Of a stretch of DNA of 64,000 nucleotides, positions 31,926 to 41,290 are shown piece by piece (position 1 is the stretch's first letter; each line of letters opens with the position of its first letter). Source of the stretch: Geothrix oryzisoli (lineage in GTDB: Bacteria; Acidobacteriota; Holophagae; Holophagales; Holophagaceae); the NCBI RefSeq assembly GCF_022808865.1, contig NZ_JAKZLB010000001.1, forward strand, positions 930,001-994,000, written 5' to 3'. Both the position numbers and the translations under genes were made by a program. The notes under the pieces were generated by a model. That model ran no database searches and had not been told where the DNA came from. It was given only the letters and a program-made list of their open reading frames with translations.

Positions 31926-32848
31926 GCACGCGAATCCTCTCCACCTCCCCCCTCGTCGGTCCCGCCCTCGCCGAGCTCGGCGCCCGGTTCCCCGCCCTCC
32001 GGCTGGCCCCGTTCCGCTCGCCGGAATGGAATGCCGCCCTGCCCGAGGCCGAGGCCCTGGTGGTCATGCTCTCCGAACCCATCACCGAAGCGGACCTCGC
32101 TGCCGCGCCGAAGCTGAAGGCCATCGGCACCTACTCTGTGGGCGTGAACCACCTGCCGGTGAAGGCCTGCCAGGACCGCGGCATCGCCGTGGTGAACACA
32201 CCGGGCGTGCTGACGGACGCCACGGCGGACATCGCGCTGGCCCTGCTCATGGCCGTCACGCGGCGCGTGGCCGAGGGCGAGGCTCTGGTGCGTTCAGGTG
32301 CCTGGCAGGGCTGGGCGCCGGATCAGCTGCTGGGACCTGCCCTCGCAGGCAAGGTCTGCGGCATCCTCGGCAGCGGCCCCATTGGCCAGGCCTTCGCCCG
32401 GCGCGCCCAGGCCCTGGGCATGACGCCGCTGTTCTGGGACCGCGAGGGCCGCGGCGGCGACGTGGATTTCGGCACCGGCCGGGCGATTCGGATCCCCCTG
32501 GCCGATCTGCTGTCCCGCAGCGCGGTGCTGTCCCTCCACTGCCCGCTGACGGACCAGACCCGCGGCATGCTGGATCGCGCCGCGCTGGCGAAGCTGCCCC
32601 AGGGCGCCGTGATCATCAACACCGCCCGCGGCGGCATCCTAGATGAGAACGCCGCCATCGACCTGCTGGAAACAGGCCAGCTCGGCGGCGTGGGCCTGGA
32701 TGTCTATGAGGGTGAGCCGCGCCTCAATCCACGGTGGCTGAAGGCACCCCGGACCGTCCTGCTGCCCCACCTCGGATCCGCCACCGTGGAGACGCGCGAA
32801 GCCATGGCGCGCCTGCTTTGTGACGGACTGGCCTCTGCGCTTGGGTGA
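31922..32848 (+). CDS. D-isomer-specific 2-hydroxyacid dehydrogenase
   Basis: A 308-aa NAD(P)-dependent dehydrogenase of the glyoxylate/hydroxypyruvate reductase or phosphoglycerate dehydrogenase group, without the C-terminal ACT domain of SerA. The Rossmann motif GILGSGPIGQAFARR, the catalytic Arg in NTARGGILDE, the Glu in VYEGEP and the His in LPHLGSAT form the usual active site. The N-terminal half carries TYSVGVNHLPVKACQDRGIAV. It overlaps ruvA by 4 nt. The substrate is not evident; 2-ketogluconate, glyoxylate and hydroxypyruvate are the common alternatives. Confidence 0.88.
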   Translation: MSTRILSTSPLVGPALAELGARFPALRLAPFRSPEWNAALPEAEALVVMLSEPITEADLAAAPKLKAIGTYSVGVNHLPVKACQDRGIAVVNTPGVLTDATADIALALLMAVTRRVAEGEALVRSGAWQGWAPDQLLGPALAGKVCGILGSGPIGQAFARRAQALGMTPLFWDREGRGGDVDFGTGRAIRIPLADLLSRSAVLSLHCPLTDQTRGMLDRAALAKLPQGAVIINTARGGILDENAAIDLLETGQLGGVGLDVYEGEPRLNPRWLKAPRTVLLPHLGSATVETREAMARLLCDGLASALG

Positions 32849-32876
32849 TACCCTGGAGTCCCTCACGAGGCACCCC

Positions 32877-34418
32877 ATGGCACGCCCTTGGCTCAAGCTG
32901 CTTGATCCCGACCTGACGGCCCTCAAGGCCGCCGCAGGGTCGTCGTTTGAAGACCGCCTCAAGCTGGCGCGCGCGTTCAACGGACGCGCGCGCCATGCGG
33001 AGGCCCAGGAGGTCCTGGACCAGCTGCTCGTCGAGGATCGCTCCCACGCGGAGGCCTGGTTCGAGCGCCTGCTCTGCTTCAGCGACAACACCGAGGAAGA
33101 AGAGGGGCTGGAGCTGCTGGCCCAGCTTGAATCCCTGCGGGACGAGCATCCGGAGCACGGCGGCCACCTGCGCAACCTCGGGTATCTGCGCCTCCTCCTC
33201 CAGGACATCGACGGCGCGGAACTCGCCCTCAAGCAGGCGCTGGCCCTCGACGGGCAGGACCCCAAGGCCCTCGAGCTCACCGGTCTCGTGCACCTCCATC
33301 GCGGACATCCCGCCGAGGCCAAGGCCTGGCTGCTGAAGTCCCTGAGCCTGCGGCCCAGGGATCCCCGCACCCTGCGCCTGCTCGCCATCGCCATGGACCA
33401 GCTGGCCGACTGGGCCGGCGCCGAGGCCCAGCTGGTGGCGGCCCTCCAGACGGACGGCTCGTACTACTGGGGCTGGCATGCCCTGGGCGAGATGCTGCTG
33501 AAGCGCGGCGAACTCGCCGAGGGCCTGCGCTGCATCCAGCGGGCCCGCAGCCTGCATGTGTGCGACCCGGCCAGCTACTTCATCCTCGCGGAGATCTTCA
33601 GCGAGCAGGGGCACCTGGAATTGGCGCAGGGCCAACTCCACACGCTGATGCTGCTCGCGCCCCCCGCGCCGGTGCTCGCGGAGGCCCAGGCCCTGCTGGG
33701 CGAGCTGAAGCGCGACATGGGCGACCGCGAGGGAGCCGTCTCCTACTTCAGCCTCGCCACCGAGACAGATCCCGAGGCCTCGAACCCCTGGGCCGCGCTG
33801 GGCGACATGGCCCGCGAAGAGTGCCGGTGGGACGATGCCCTCCGCTGCTACCGCGAAGCCCTGATGCGCGAACCCGACGCGGCGGACCTCCAGGTCCAGC
33901 TCGGGTACGCCCTCATCGAGACCCGCCAGGGGCCCGCGGCGGAACAGGCCTTCCTCCAGGCCCTGGAGAACGATCCCAGCGAATACAGCGCCTACCTGGG
34001 CCTGTCCGAGGTCTATCGCTTCGCCAACCGCCCCGAGGACCAGATGGGCATGGTGGACCAGGCCATGGCCCTGGCCCCCGACGACTCCGACGTGTGGAAC
34101 GCCCGGGGCGTGGCCCTGGAAGTGGGGGGACGGCTGAAGGAGGCCACCGAGGCCTACGAGAAGGCCCTGGGGCTCGAGCCCAGCCACCGCAAGGCGGCCA
34201 ACAACCTGGGGTTCGTGCTCGAGAAGCGCATGGAGCAGGGGGAACCCGACCTGCGGTCCCGCGCGCTGGAGGCCTGGAAGCAGCGGCTGCTCATCTGCCG
34301 GGACGCAGGTCAGAGCATGAAGATGGCCACCGAGCATCTCACCAAGCTGGGTGTGGGTGAGGAGACCCTCCGCGAATGGCTCCGGCCCGAGTTCCTCGCG
34401 GCCGGCCTGGAAGGCTGA
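32877..34418 (+). CDS. Tetratricopeptide-repeat protein
   Basis: A 513-aa protein built almost wholly of TPR-like helical pairs, for example ALALDGQDPKALELTGLVHLHRG, ALMREPDAADLQVQLGYALIE and ALGLEPSHRKAANNLGFVLE, with about ten units. No signal peptide or membrane segment is visible, so it is probably a cytoplasmic scaffold. The ATG at 32877 has an ACGAGG Shine-Dalgarno six bases upstream; it lies 28 bp after the dehydrogenase stop. TPR arrays mediate protein-protein contacts; no partner can be named from context. It is convergent with smc across the unusual AT-rich gap that follows. Confidence 0.8.
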   Translation: MARPWLKLLDPDLTALKAAAGSSFEDRLKLARAFNGRARHAEAQEVLDQLLVEDRSHAEAWFERLLCFSDNTEEEEGLELLAQLESLRDEHPEHGGHLRNLGYLRLLLQDIDGAELALKQALALDGQDPKALELTGLVHLHRGHPAEAKAWLLKSLSLRPRDPRTLRLLAIAMDQLADWAGAEAQLVAALQTDGSYYWGWHALGEMLLKRGELAEGLRCIQRARSLHVCDPASYFILAEIFSEQGHLELAQGQLHTLMLLAPPAPVLAEAQALLGELKRDMGDREGAVSYFSLATETDPEASNPWAALGDMAREECRWDDALRCYREALMREPDAADLQVQLGYALIETRQGPAAEQAFLQALENDPSEYSAYLGLSEVYRFANRPEDQMGMVDQAMALAPDDSDVWNARGVALEVGGRLKEATEAYEKALGLEPSHRKAANNLGFVLEKRMEQGEPDLRSRALEAWKQRLLICRDAGQSMKMATEHLTKLGVGEETLREWLRPEFLAAGLEG

Positions 34419-34742
34419 CACAGGCCCGTCACACCAGCGGTACCAGATAGTTACATACCGCAACCCAGCGCCTGTGGAAAAGCCTGTGGATTGATCCTTT
34501 CCGGAGGGGCTAAATCCTGTCGCGAGATAGACTTCGCATGGGTTTTAACTCGGATCAGCATCAATTTAAATCAATACATATCAATATTTAAATTAAATAC
34601 GACAGCAGTGTCTGCCAAGCAATCCCGGGACGGGGTTTTCCACAATTTACGCTTTCTTTCGCATTGACAGGCCGAGTCCCCTTACCGGGCATGAAGAGGG
34701 AGGCGAAAAGGTCTCACGCCATCCATTCCGTCACACCGTCGT
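34419..34742. other. AT-rich intergenic element with DnaA-box-like motifs and phased repeats
   Basis: A 324-bp gap between convergent genes. TGTGGAAAA (34473-34481), TGTGGATTG (34485-34493) and TTTTCCACA (34636-34644) resemble DnaA boxes (8/9, 7/9 and 8/9 to TTATCCACA or its complement). Between them an AT-only-like core holds ATCAAT three times at exact 10-bp spacing (34560, 34570, 34580) and an inverted repeat AATTTAAAT (34563-34571) / ATTTAAATT (34586-34594). This is the layout expected of an origin-like or recombination/nucleoid-binding site. The convergent gene orientation argues more for a terminus-type than an origin-type position. No ORF or RNA gene is evident. Confidence 0.45.
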
Positions 34743-37700
34743 TCAGACCAGGGCCTCGGCTTCCCGGAGCTGGACACTCACCAGGCGCGAGCATCCCGCC
34801 TCCTCCATGGTGACGCCGTAGAGGGTGTCCGCCGCCACCATGGTGGGCTTCTGGTGGGTGATGACGATGAACTGCGTGTCGGCCTTCATCTTCTGGACCA
34901 TGGCGGCGAAGCGGCCCACGTTGGCCTCGTCGAGGGGGGCGTCCACTTCGTCCAGCACGCAGAAGGGGCTGGGCTTGAAGTGGAAGATGGCGAACAGGAG
35001 CGAGATGGCCGTCAGGGCCTTCTCCCCGCCGCTCAGCAGCGTGAGGGCCTTGGCGGTCTTGCCCGGGGGCTGGGCCGTGATCTCGATGCCGCACTCCAGC
35101 AGGTTCTTGGGATCCTCCAGGCTCAGGTGGGCCTGGCCGCCGCCGAAGGCCTCGCGGAAGACCTCCTGGAAGCGGTTGTTCACGAAGTCGAAGGCCTCCC
35201 GGAAGCGCTCCTCGCTGGTGGCGTTGATCTCCTGGATGGTGGACTCCAGGTTCCCGATGGCGGTGGTGACATCCTCCCGCTGTTCATTCATGAAGGCCAT
35301 CCGGGTTTCGGCCTCCTCGAGTTCCTGGATGGCCAGGGGGTTCACGCCGCCCAGGTCCATGCGCCGGCCCTGCAACTCGTTCAACCGGGTCTGGTGGACC
35401 AGCTCACCTTCGGCCCAGGCCTCGCGCTCGGCCTCGCTGAGACCGGCGAGGAAGGCGGGAATCTCGAGCCCCAGCGCCAGTTCGACCTCCTTGGCCAGGG
35501 CCTCCTGACTGCCCTGCACCTGGGCACCGTGGATGAGCACCTCCTGGTGCTGGGCCCGGGCATTCTCCAGGGCCTCCTGGAGCTCGCGGGCCGCCCGTTC
35601 CTGCACACGCAGGGTCTCCTGCTCCAGTTCCAGGCGGGGCTGGGCCTCCTGGGCCAGAACCTGGATCTCCTCCCGGTCGTTCAGAAGGCCCTGGGCCTCC
35701 AGCTCCAGTTCTTCCAGCCGCCGGACGCAGGTCTCCATCCGGCTGGTCTGCTCCGCGGCCTCCAACTCCAGACGCTGCCGTTCCGCCTCCAAGTCGAAGC
35801 GGCCCCGCTGGGCCAGCTGCAGGTGCCGCTGGTGGCCATCGCGCTCCGCCCAGACGGCATCCCGGCTGCGGGCAGCCTCCATGCGCTGGTCGCGGCGCTC
35901 ATCCAGCCGATGCCGCGTTTCTCGGACCAGGGTCTCCGCCTGCTGGATGGCCTCCTCCAGCGCGGTGTCGTTGGCCTCTTCCGGGTGGGCTTCCAACTCC
36001 CGGAGCTGGCCCTGGAGCCCCTTGATCTCGGCCTCGATCTGCTCCCAGAGTGTGTCGGCCCGCTCGCTGGCGGCCCGGATCTCCGCCAGCTGGCTCTGGA
36101 GCGAGGTCCGCTGGGCCTTCATGGTGTCCGCCCGGCGCTGGAGGGCCCGCAGGTCCTCATCGATCTCCATCGACCGTTCGCGCGCGGCCCGGCTGTCGTC
36201 GCCGCCCTTGCCGCGCCGGGCTTCCAGGTCCTCGATCCGATCCAGCAGCGCCTCGCGCGTGGCCCGGGCCTCTTCCTGCTCCGCCCGCAGCTTCAGGGGC
36301 GAGGCCGCCGGGGCGGACACCCCCAGCTGCACGGGGCCGAAGGGCAGGCGCACGAAGGCCGGGGACACGAAGGCCAGGTCCGGGTGAGCCAGCGCCAGGG
36401 CCGGCAGGGCTTCGTCGGAACAATGAAAGGCCCGGTCCAGCAGGCCGCCGAGGGGGCGCTCCGGTCCCGCCCAGCGGAGGTGGTCACGCAGGGCCTCGCA
36501 GCCTTCGGGAACCGGCGGGAGGGCCGCCCCGGCCTCCAGGGCCAGCAGCAGGTGGCCGGGGGCCTCCGCCGCCCGGACCGCCAGGGCCTCATCGGCGGCC
36601 AGGACCTGGAGCCAGCTGCCCAGGAGGCGCTCCAGGTCCGGCCGCAGGGCCTCGTCCACCGTGAGCAGGTCCACCAGGGTCTGAGGACGGACCCCCTGGT
36701 CCCGCAGCCAGGTGAGCCCCTTCTGGAGCTCGGCCTCGCCGAAGCTCTTGGCCAGGAGGTCGGAGATCTGCCGGAGGCGGCGTTCCGCCGCATCCAGTTC
36801 GGCCTCTGCCCGGTGGTGATCCTGGGCCAGGATTCGCTGCGCCTCTTCCAGCTGCTCGGCCCGGCGGCGCTGGTCCAGCGCCGCCTCTTCGGCCTGCTCG
36901 AGCTGGGCCAGCAGGCCCTCCAGGGTACGCTCCACCTGACCGGCCTCGGCCTCGAGGCTCTCCAGCCGCGGGGCCCGGACGGACTCCTCGTGGTTGAGGG
37001 TGTCCAGGCGGCCTTCCAACTGGGCCACCTGGGTCTGGAGTCCGATGCGCTGCTTCTGGCGGGCCAGGGCCTCCTTCTGGGATTCGGCCTTCCGGTCTCG
37101 GAGGGCGTGGAGATCCGCCTCCGAGTGGCGGAGAGCGCCCTGGGCCAGGGCCACGGCCTCCTCGGCCTTGGCCAGTTCGCCCTCCTGCAGGGCCAGGCGC
37201 TCACCGGCCTCTTTCAGCTGGGCTTCGAGCGCCGTGAAGGAATCACCGGATTCGGCCAGGCGGGCCACCAGCATCTGGCTGTGTTCCTCCAGGCGGGCCC
37301 GCTGGTCGTGCGCCTCGATCCTCCGGGCCTCCTGGAAGCTGCGCTCCTGGTCCGCCAGCTGCAGGCGCTGGTCCAGCCCGAGCATGGCGCTGGCGCGCTT
37401 GGCCTGGGCCTGCTGCTGTTCGTCCACGGACAGGCGCAGGGATTCGACCTCGGAGGCCTTCTCGGAAACCTGCGCGGTGAGTTCCGCCACCCGCCGTTCG
37501 ATCCGGTCCAGGTCATCCAGGATCCGCTGCTTGGCCTCCTCCAGCTCCACGACCTTCCCGGCGAGTAGGACGCGCTGGGTGGCCTTGATCTCCGCGTCCA
37601 ACTCCTTGGCCTTGCGGGCACGGGCGGCCTGCCGGCGGAGGGAATCCATCTGCTTGTTCAGCTCATAGAGGATGTCGTCCAGCCGCTGCAGGTTGCTCCG

Positions 37701-38252
37701 GGTCTCCTCCAGGCGTTTCTCCGCATCGGCGCGGCGCAGCTTGTAGCGCGTGATGCCTGCGGCCTCCTCCAGCAGCAGCCGCCGGTCCTTGGGCTTGCTG
37801 CTGAGGATCAGGTCGATCTGGCCCTGCTGGATGAAGCTGTAGGCACGGGTACCCATGCCCGTGTCCAGCAGCAGGTCCTGCACATCCTTGAGGCGGGCCT
37901 CCCGGCCGTTGATGCGGTATTCGCTGCCGGTGTCGCGGTAGAGGCGCCGCGAGATGGTCACTTCCCGGGTGGAGCCCGGCAGGGTGGGATCCGGCATGTC
38001 GAGGACCAGCTTCACCTCGGCCAGCCCCGTGGCCCGGCGCTGGGCGGTGCCCGCGAAGATCACGTCGGCCATCTCCGCCCCGCGCAGCATGGAGGCCCGC
38101 TGCTCCCCCAGCACCCAGGCCAGACTGTCGGAGATGTTGGATTTGCCGCAGCCGTTGGGCCCCACGACCGCCGTCATGCCGCCCGGGAAGCTGAGCTTCT
38201 GGGCGTCGGCGAAGGACTTGAAGCCGTGGAGTTCGAGGGAGATCAGGCGCAC
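34743..38252 (-). CDS. smc: Chromosome segregation/condensin ATPase SMC
   Basis: A 1169-aa structural-maintenance-of-chromosomes protein that, with ScpA/ScpB, organises and segregates the chromosome. The N-terminal head has Walker A GPNGCGKSN (Lys37) and ALRGAE-type loops. Long coiled coils flank a hinge at about 510-650, and the C-terminal head carries the ABC signature LLSGGEKALTAISLLFAIF and Walker B FCVLDEVDAPLDEANVGRF. The GTG at 38252 begins VRLISLELHGFKSF, the canonical SMC N-terminus, with GGAG about nine bases upstream; the more upstream ATG would add 16 unconserved residues. It is divergent from the pilus/secretion operon and convergent with the TPR gene. Confidence 0.95.
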   Translation of the reverse strand: MRLISLELHGFKSFADAQKLSFPGGMTAVVGPNGCGKSNISDSLAWVLGEQRASMLRGAEMADVIFAGTAQRRATGLAEVKLVLDMPDPTLPGSTREVTISRRLYRDTGSEYRINGREARLKDVQDLLLDTGMGTRAYSFIQQGQIDLILSSKPKDRRLLLEEAAGITRYKLRRADAEKRLEETRSNLQRLDDILYELNKQMDSLRRQAARARKAKELDAEIKATQRVLLAGKVVELEEAKQRILDDLDRIERRVAELTAQVSEKASEVESLRLSVDEQQQAQAKRASAMLGLDQRLQLADQERSFQEARRIEAHDQRARLEEHSQMLVARLAESGDSFTALEAQLKEAGERLALQEGELAKAEEAVALAQGALRHSEADLHALRDRKAESQKEALARQKQRIGLQTQVAQLEGRLDTLNHEESVRAPRLESLEAEAGQVERTLEGLLAQLEQAEEAALDQRRRAEQLEEAQRILAQDHHRAEAELDAAERRLRQISDLLAKSFGEAELQKGLTWLRDQGVRPQTLVDLLTVDEALRPDLERLLGSWLQVLAADEALAVRAAEAPGHLLLALEAGAALPPVPEGCEALRDHLRWAGPERPLGGLLDRAFHCSDEALPALALAHPDLAFVSPAFVRLPFGPVQLGVSAPAASPLKLRAEQEEARATREALLDRIEDLEARRGKGGDDSRAARERSMEIDEDLRALQRRADTMKAQRTSLQSQLAEIRAASERADTLWEQIEAEIKGLQGQLRELEAHPEEANDTALEEAIQQAETLVRETRHRLDERRDQRMEAARSRDAVWAERDGHQRHLQLAQRGRFDLEAERQRLELEAAEQTSRMETCVRRLEELELEAQGLLNDREEIQVLAQEAQPRLELEQETLRVQERAARELQEALENARAQHQEVLIHGAQVQGSQEALAKEVELALGLEIPAFLAGLSEAEREAWAEGELVHQTRLNELQGRRMDLGGVNPLAIQELEEAETRMAFMNEQREDVTTAIGNLESTIQEINATSEERFREAFDFVNNRFQEVFREAFGGGQAHLSLEDPKNLLECGIEITAQPPGKTAKALTLLSGGEKALTAISLLFAIFHFKPSPFCVLDEVDAPLDEANVGRFAAMVQKMKADTQFIVITHQKPTMVAADTLYGVTMEEAGCSRLVSVQLREAEALV

Positions 38253-38486
38253 GCGGACAGCGCTCCGTAGAAAGTGATGGGGAACATCTGCCTCCATCAT
38301 TCCATACCAGACGTGCTCTCCGTCCCTTGGGAATCCGGCGGAGGCCCGTTAGACTCGATTCCTTCCCCTGTCCTGTCAGGAGTCGTCTGTGCATCCCCTC
38401 TGTCCCTCCCTGTGCGACCCGGCGACAGACCCCCGGCCGGGAGGGCCCTGCCCTGGATGGGTGGCTGGAACCCGGGAGTGGGCCCC

Positions 38487-39218
38487 ATGAGGCTGCCCTT
38501 TCTCCAGGCCCCCGTGTCGTCCCTGGTATGGCTGGAAGCCCACCGCCTCCATGCGGGCACCCACCGGCGCGCCCTCACGGGCCCTGTCACCGAGGATCAG
38601 CTGACCCAGGCCCTGGCGGCCCTGCCCCAGGGGCCCACCCGCTGGGTGCTGGATGACCTCTGGACGCCCTCCATCCTGATGCGGGACCTCACGGAACTGC
38701 CCAAGGGCGCGGAGGCCCAGGAGGCCTTCCTGCGCTGGCGGTTCACCCACGCCCTGGCCCTGGAGCAACCCCACTTCGTCCAGGCGCTGGAGATCGAACC
38801 CGGCATCTGGCTGGCCTCGGGCATCCGCGAGGAGTTCCGGGAGACCCTGCTCCAGCTCGGTCTGCGGCTCGACCGGAACCTCCATAGCCTCACCCCGCGC
38901 TGGCTGCACCTCTACAACCTGCTGGCCCCTTCGCTGGACCTGCCGGGCATGCTCTTATCCTTGAGCCCGGCCGGCCAGGGCCGCTACGCCGGCACCCTGG
39001 TGGCCTGGGGCCGGACCCTCTGCCTGGTCCGTCAGTGGTCCGAACCCCTGGATCCCCAGGGCTGGAACGAAGAGCGCATCACCCCCAGCGCCGCCTTCCT
39101 CCAGCGCGAGTCCCGGACGCCCCAGAGCCTGGCGGTATGGGGCGCCCCGACCTGGCCGGACGCCGGTCTCCCGACGCGTCTCCTGGATGACCGCTTCGCC
39201 CTGGTGGAGACGCCCTGA
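38487..39218 (+). CDS. PilM/GspL-like cytoplasmic assembly protein (divergent)
   Basis: A 243-aa soluble protein with no signal peptide, placed exactly where pilM or gspL occurs before pilN-, pilO- and pilP-like genes. Direct sequence motifs are weak; segments such as TRWVLDDLWTPSILMRDLTELP and LLQLGLRLDRNLHSLTPRWLHLYNLL resemble the degraded actin-like fold of these proteins, but it is about 100 residues shorter than typical PilM. The ATG at 38487 has GGAG eight bases upstream. Its stop overlaps the next gene by TGATG. Function is inferred mostly from synteny: a cytoplasmic link between the inner-membrane platform and the ATPase. Confidence 0.6.
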   Translation: MRLPFLQAPVSSLVWLEAHRLHAGTHRRALTGPVTEDQLTQALAALPQGPTRWVLDDLWTPSILMRDLTELPKGAEAQEAFLRWRFTHALALEQPHFVQALEIEPGIWLASGIREEFRETLLQLGLRLDRNLHSLTPRWLHLYNLLAPSLDLPGMLLSLSPAGQGRYAGTLVAWGRTLCLVRQWSEPLDPQGWNEERITPSAAFLQRESRTPQSLAVWGAPTWPDAGLPTRLLDDRFALVETP

Positions 39219-40054
39219 TGGCCGTTCCTGCCCTCAATCTCAACCTGGCGCCCCGCCCCAGCCTCTGGCGGCAGCACCACCGGCTTCTCGGCTGGGCCGC
39301 CCTCGGCTTCGGCGCGGCCTTTCTCCTCGGCTCCCTGGGGCTCACCTGGCGGGCCTACCACCAGGCCGGACGGGCCGGACGCGATGCCGTGAGCCTGACC
39401 GAAGAGACCCGGCGGGCCGCCCGCTCCGAGGCCCAGATCCAGGCCTCGCTCCAGGGCATGGACGCCACTCGCGAGCAGGCCCGATGGAAGCTGGCCGAAC
39501 GCATCCTCCAGGAGCGGAGCCTGCCCTGGTCCCGGGTCACCGCCGAACTGGAGCAGTGCATGACGCCCGGCATGCGGCTGAAGGGGCTGCAGCGGACCCG
39601 CGGCAACGCCCAGCAGGTGGTGATGAAGCTGAAGGGCGAGGCCCAGAGCCGCCAGGCGGAAGCCAGCTTCGTGGACGCCCTCCGCACGGCCCCGGTCTTC
39701 TCCGAAGTGATCCTGGAGCGCGAATCCGAGCGCCAAGGTGGTGGCTGGGACTTCGAATTGAGCTTGCCCGCTGCTGCCATCCCGCCCCCCTTCGAGCTGC
39801 GGCCCGTGAAGACCGGCCCCGCACCGGCCGCTCCCCCTGCGCCCAGGCCCGCCGCGGCCAGGCCGACCCCGGCGCCCGTCGCCCTCCAGACTGCCGGTCC
39901 CGCACGCCTGGCCCCACCCTCCACCACTCCGGTCGCACCCCAGACCCCAGGCGGCCGCGAAGCCGTTCCGCCCCGCCCGGTTCCTCCCGGGGGGGATGAC
40001 GAGGAATCGGCCCCCCGTCGGGGTTCACGCACCATGAGGAGGCCCCCCCGATGA
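39218..40054 (+). CDS. PilN/GspL-like inner-membrane assembly protein
   Basis: A 278-aa bitopic protein. The opening MAVPALNLNLAPRP resembles the PilN motif (INLLP-type) that docks into PilM; a single transmembrane helix (about 27-46, LGWAALGFGAAFLLGSLGL) is followed by a coiled segment and a ferredoxin-like fold (about 100-190). The C-terminal 90 residues are a Pro/Ala-rich low-complexity tail ending in an Arg-rich segment, not usual for PilN. It overlaps the previous and next genes, indicating coupled synthesis of the inner-membrane platform. Confidence 0.72.
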   Translation: MAVPALNLNLAPRPSLWRQHHRLLGWAALGFGAAFLLGSLGLTWRAYHQAGRAGRDAVSLTEETRRAARSEAQIQASLQGMDATREQARWKLAERILQERSLPWSRVTAELEQCMTPGMRLKGLQRTRGNAQQVVMKLKGEAQSRQAEASFVDALRTAPVFSEVILERESERQGGGWDFELSLPAAAIPPPFELRPVKTGPAPAAPPAPRPAAARPTPAPVALQTAGPARLAPPSTTPVAPQTPGGREAVPPRPVPPGGDDEESAPRRGSRTMRRPPR

Positions 40055-40629
40055 GCAGCCCCCTCCGCGCAAGCCGTCTCCGCCTGGCGCTGGGTGCCCT
40101 GGGGCTGGCCCTGGGCCTCGGCGTGGCCTTCTTCCTGCTCCCGGACGCCTCCCAGCAGCTGGCCCAGAAGCTGAAGGCCAAGCGGGAGGCCGAACTCAAC
40201 CGGAACCAGAAGGTGCAGCAGCTCCAGGAGCTTCAGCAGCTGGCCGACCGCATCCGCCGGGGCCGGGAGACACTCGAAAGCCTGGAAGCCCGCCTGCCCA
40301 GGGGCTCGGCCGGGGAATTGCAGTGGAGCCTCAGCAAGACCCTGCATGAGCTGGCCAGGAAACATGGCCTGCGCCTCCTGACCGTGAAGTACGGCCTGCC
40401 CAGCCGGGAGGGGACGCGCGGTTCCGACCTGGAAGCGGTGGATGTGGAGTTCGTGGCCGTCGGCGTCTATGCGAACCACAAAGCCTTCATGCTCGAGCTT
40501 GAAGGCTCCGGACTGCCCTTCGCCGTCAGGGATGGCCGTCTGGAGGAAAGCCCGGAAGGCGCGCGACTCGACATCGTGCTCCGGGCCTTCCGCAAGGCCG
40601 GGGCGCCGGAACGCGAGGAGGAGGCATGA
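40051..40629 (+). CDS. PilO/GspM-like inner-membrane assembly protein
   Basis: A 192-aa bitopic protein: a transmembrane helix at about 10-32 (LALGALGLALGLGVAFFLL), a coiled coil at about 38-90 (QKLKAKREAELNRNQ and following), then a small ferredoxin-like domain. This is the PilO/GspM plan, forming a periplasmic heterodimer with the PilN-like partner encoded just upstream. The ATG overlaps the upstream gene by 4 nt and the stop overlaps the PilP-like gene by 4 nt. Sequence similarity within this family is always low, so the call rests on topology and gene order. Confidence 0.7.
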   Translation: MSSPLRASRLRLALGALGLALGLGVAFFLLPDASQQLAQKLKAKREAELNRNQKVQQLQELQQLADRIRRGRETLESLEARLPRGSAGELQWSLSKTLHELARKHGLRLLTVKYGLPSREGTRGSDLEAVDVEFVAVGVYANHKAFMLELEGSGLPFAVRDGRLEESPEGARLDIVLRAFRKAGAPEREEEA

Positions 40630-41273
40630 GCACACCGCCCCGCGCCTTCGACCTCCAGTCGATGTTCCAGGAACTCCGCGGCAACCGCCGGACCCAGGCG
40701 GCCCTCGTGGCCTTCGCCCTGGTTCTCGCCTACGCGCTCTACACCATCCTGGCGCCGGATGCGCCCCGGGCGAAGCAGGCCACGGCCGCCGGGTCCGGTT
40801 CCACCCTGGATCCGCGCCAGCTCCTGGGGTTGCGCAAGCTCCCCGACCTGGCAGCCCTGGACCGCGCCGGCGAACTCCCGCCCGCCGCCAAGGTCCAGCG
40901 CGACCTCTTCCTCTTCGAGGCTCCGCCACCGCCGCCCAAGGCCGTCAAGCCACCGCCACCGCCTCCGCCGCCTTCCCCTGAGGAAGTGGAGCGCCAGCGC
41001 CTGGCCCAGGCCAAAGCCGCCGAGTTCGCGGGGAGACCCCAGACCCTCCGCTACCTGGGGTACTTCAAGGGCAGCCCGTCGGGCCTCGTGGGTGCCTTCA
41101 TGAAGGGCGAGGAGCCCGTGACCCTGACCCAGGGCGCCATGGTCGGGGATCGCTGGAAACTCGTCACGATCCTCGACACCCGCGCTGAATTCCAGAACAC
41201 CAAATACCCAGACCTGCGGTTGGTCCTGGAGGCCCGCGACGCCTCCGGCGGCGCGCCCGTCAATCAGTTCTGA
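40626..41273 (+). CDS. PilP/GspC-like periplasmic connector
   Basis: A 215-aa protein anchored by a helix at about 27-45 (ALVAFALVLAYALYTIL) rather than the lipobox of classical PilP. A proline-rich linker (residues about 97-120, with runs of eight and five prolines) leads into a small beta-domain (about 135-205: LRYLGYFKG, LVGAFMKGEEPVTLTQGAMVGDRWKL) typical of the HR domain of PilP/GspC that contacts the secretin. It lies between the PilO-like and secretin genes, so it probably bridges the inner-membrane platform and the outer-membrane pore. Confidence 0.72.
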   Translation: MSTPPRAFDLQSMFQELRGNRRTQAALVAFALVLAYALYTILAPDAPRAKQATAAGSGSTLDPRQLLGLRKLPDLAALDRAGELPPAAKVQRDLFLFEAPPPPPKAVKPPPPPPPPSPEEVERQRLAQAKAAEFAGRPQTLRYLGYFKGSPSGLVGAFMKGEEPVTLTQGAMVGDRWKLVTILDTRAEFQNTKYPDLRLVLEARDASGGAPVNQF

Positions 41274-41290
41274 TCCGAAGGATGCCACCG

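Noticed and set aside
34664..34692. TTGACA as a promoter -35 in the AT-rich gap
   Set aside because: No -10 at 16-18 bp spacing (GGGCAT there) and no plus-strand gene follows; smc is convergent.
34854..37568. Long open frame antisense to smc (about 900 codons)
   Set aside because: Composition is the mirror of smc codon usage in a GC-rich genome: Leu/Gln/Gly-rich low-complexity with no domain. smc on the other strand has complete Walker and signature motifs.
40918..40980. Proline-codon repeat (ccgccaccgcc and similar) as a microsatellite
   Set aside because: It encodes the in-frame proline hinge of the PilP-like protein and is not a perfect tandem repeat.
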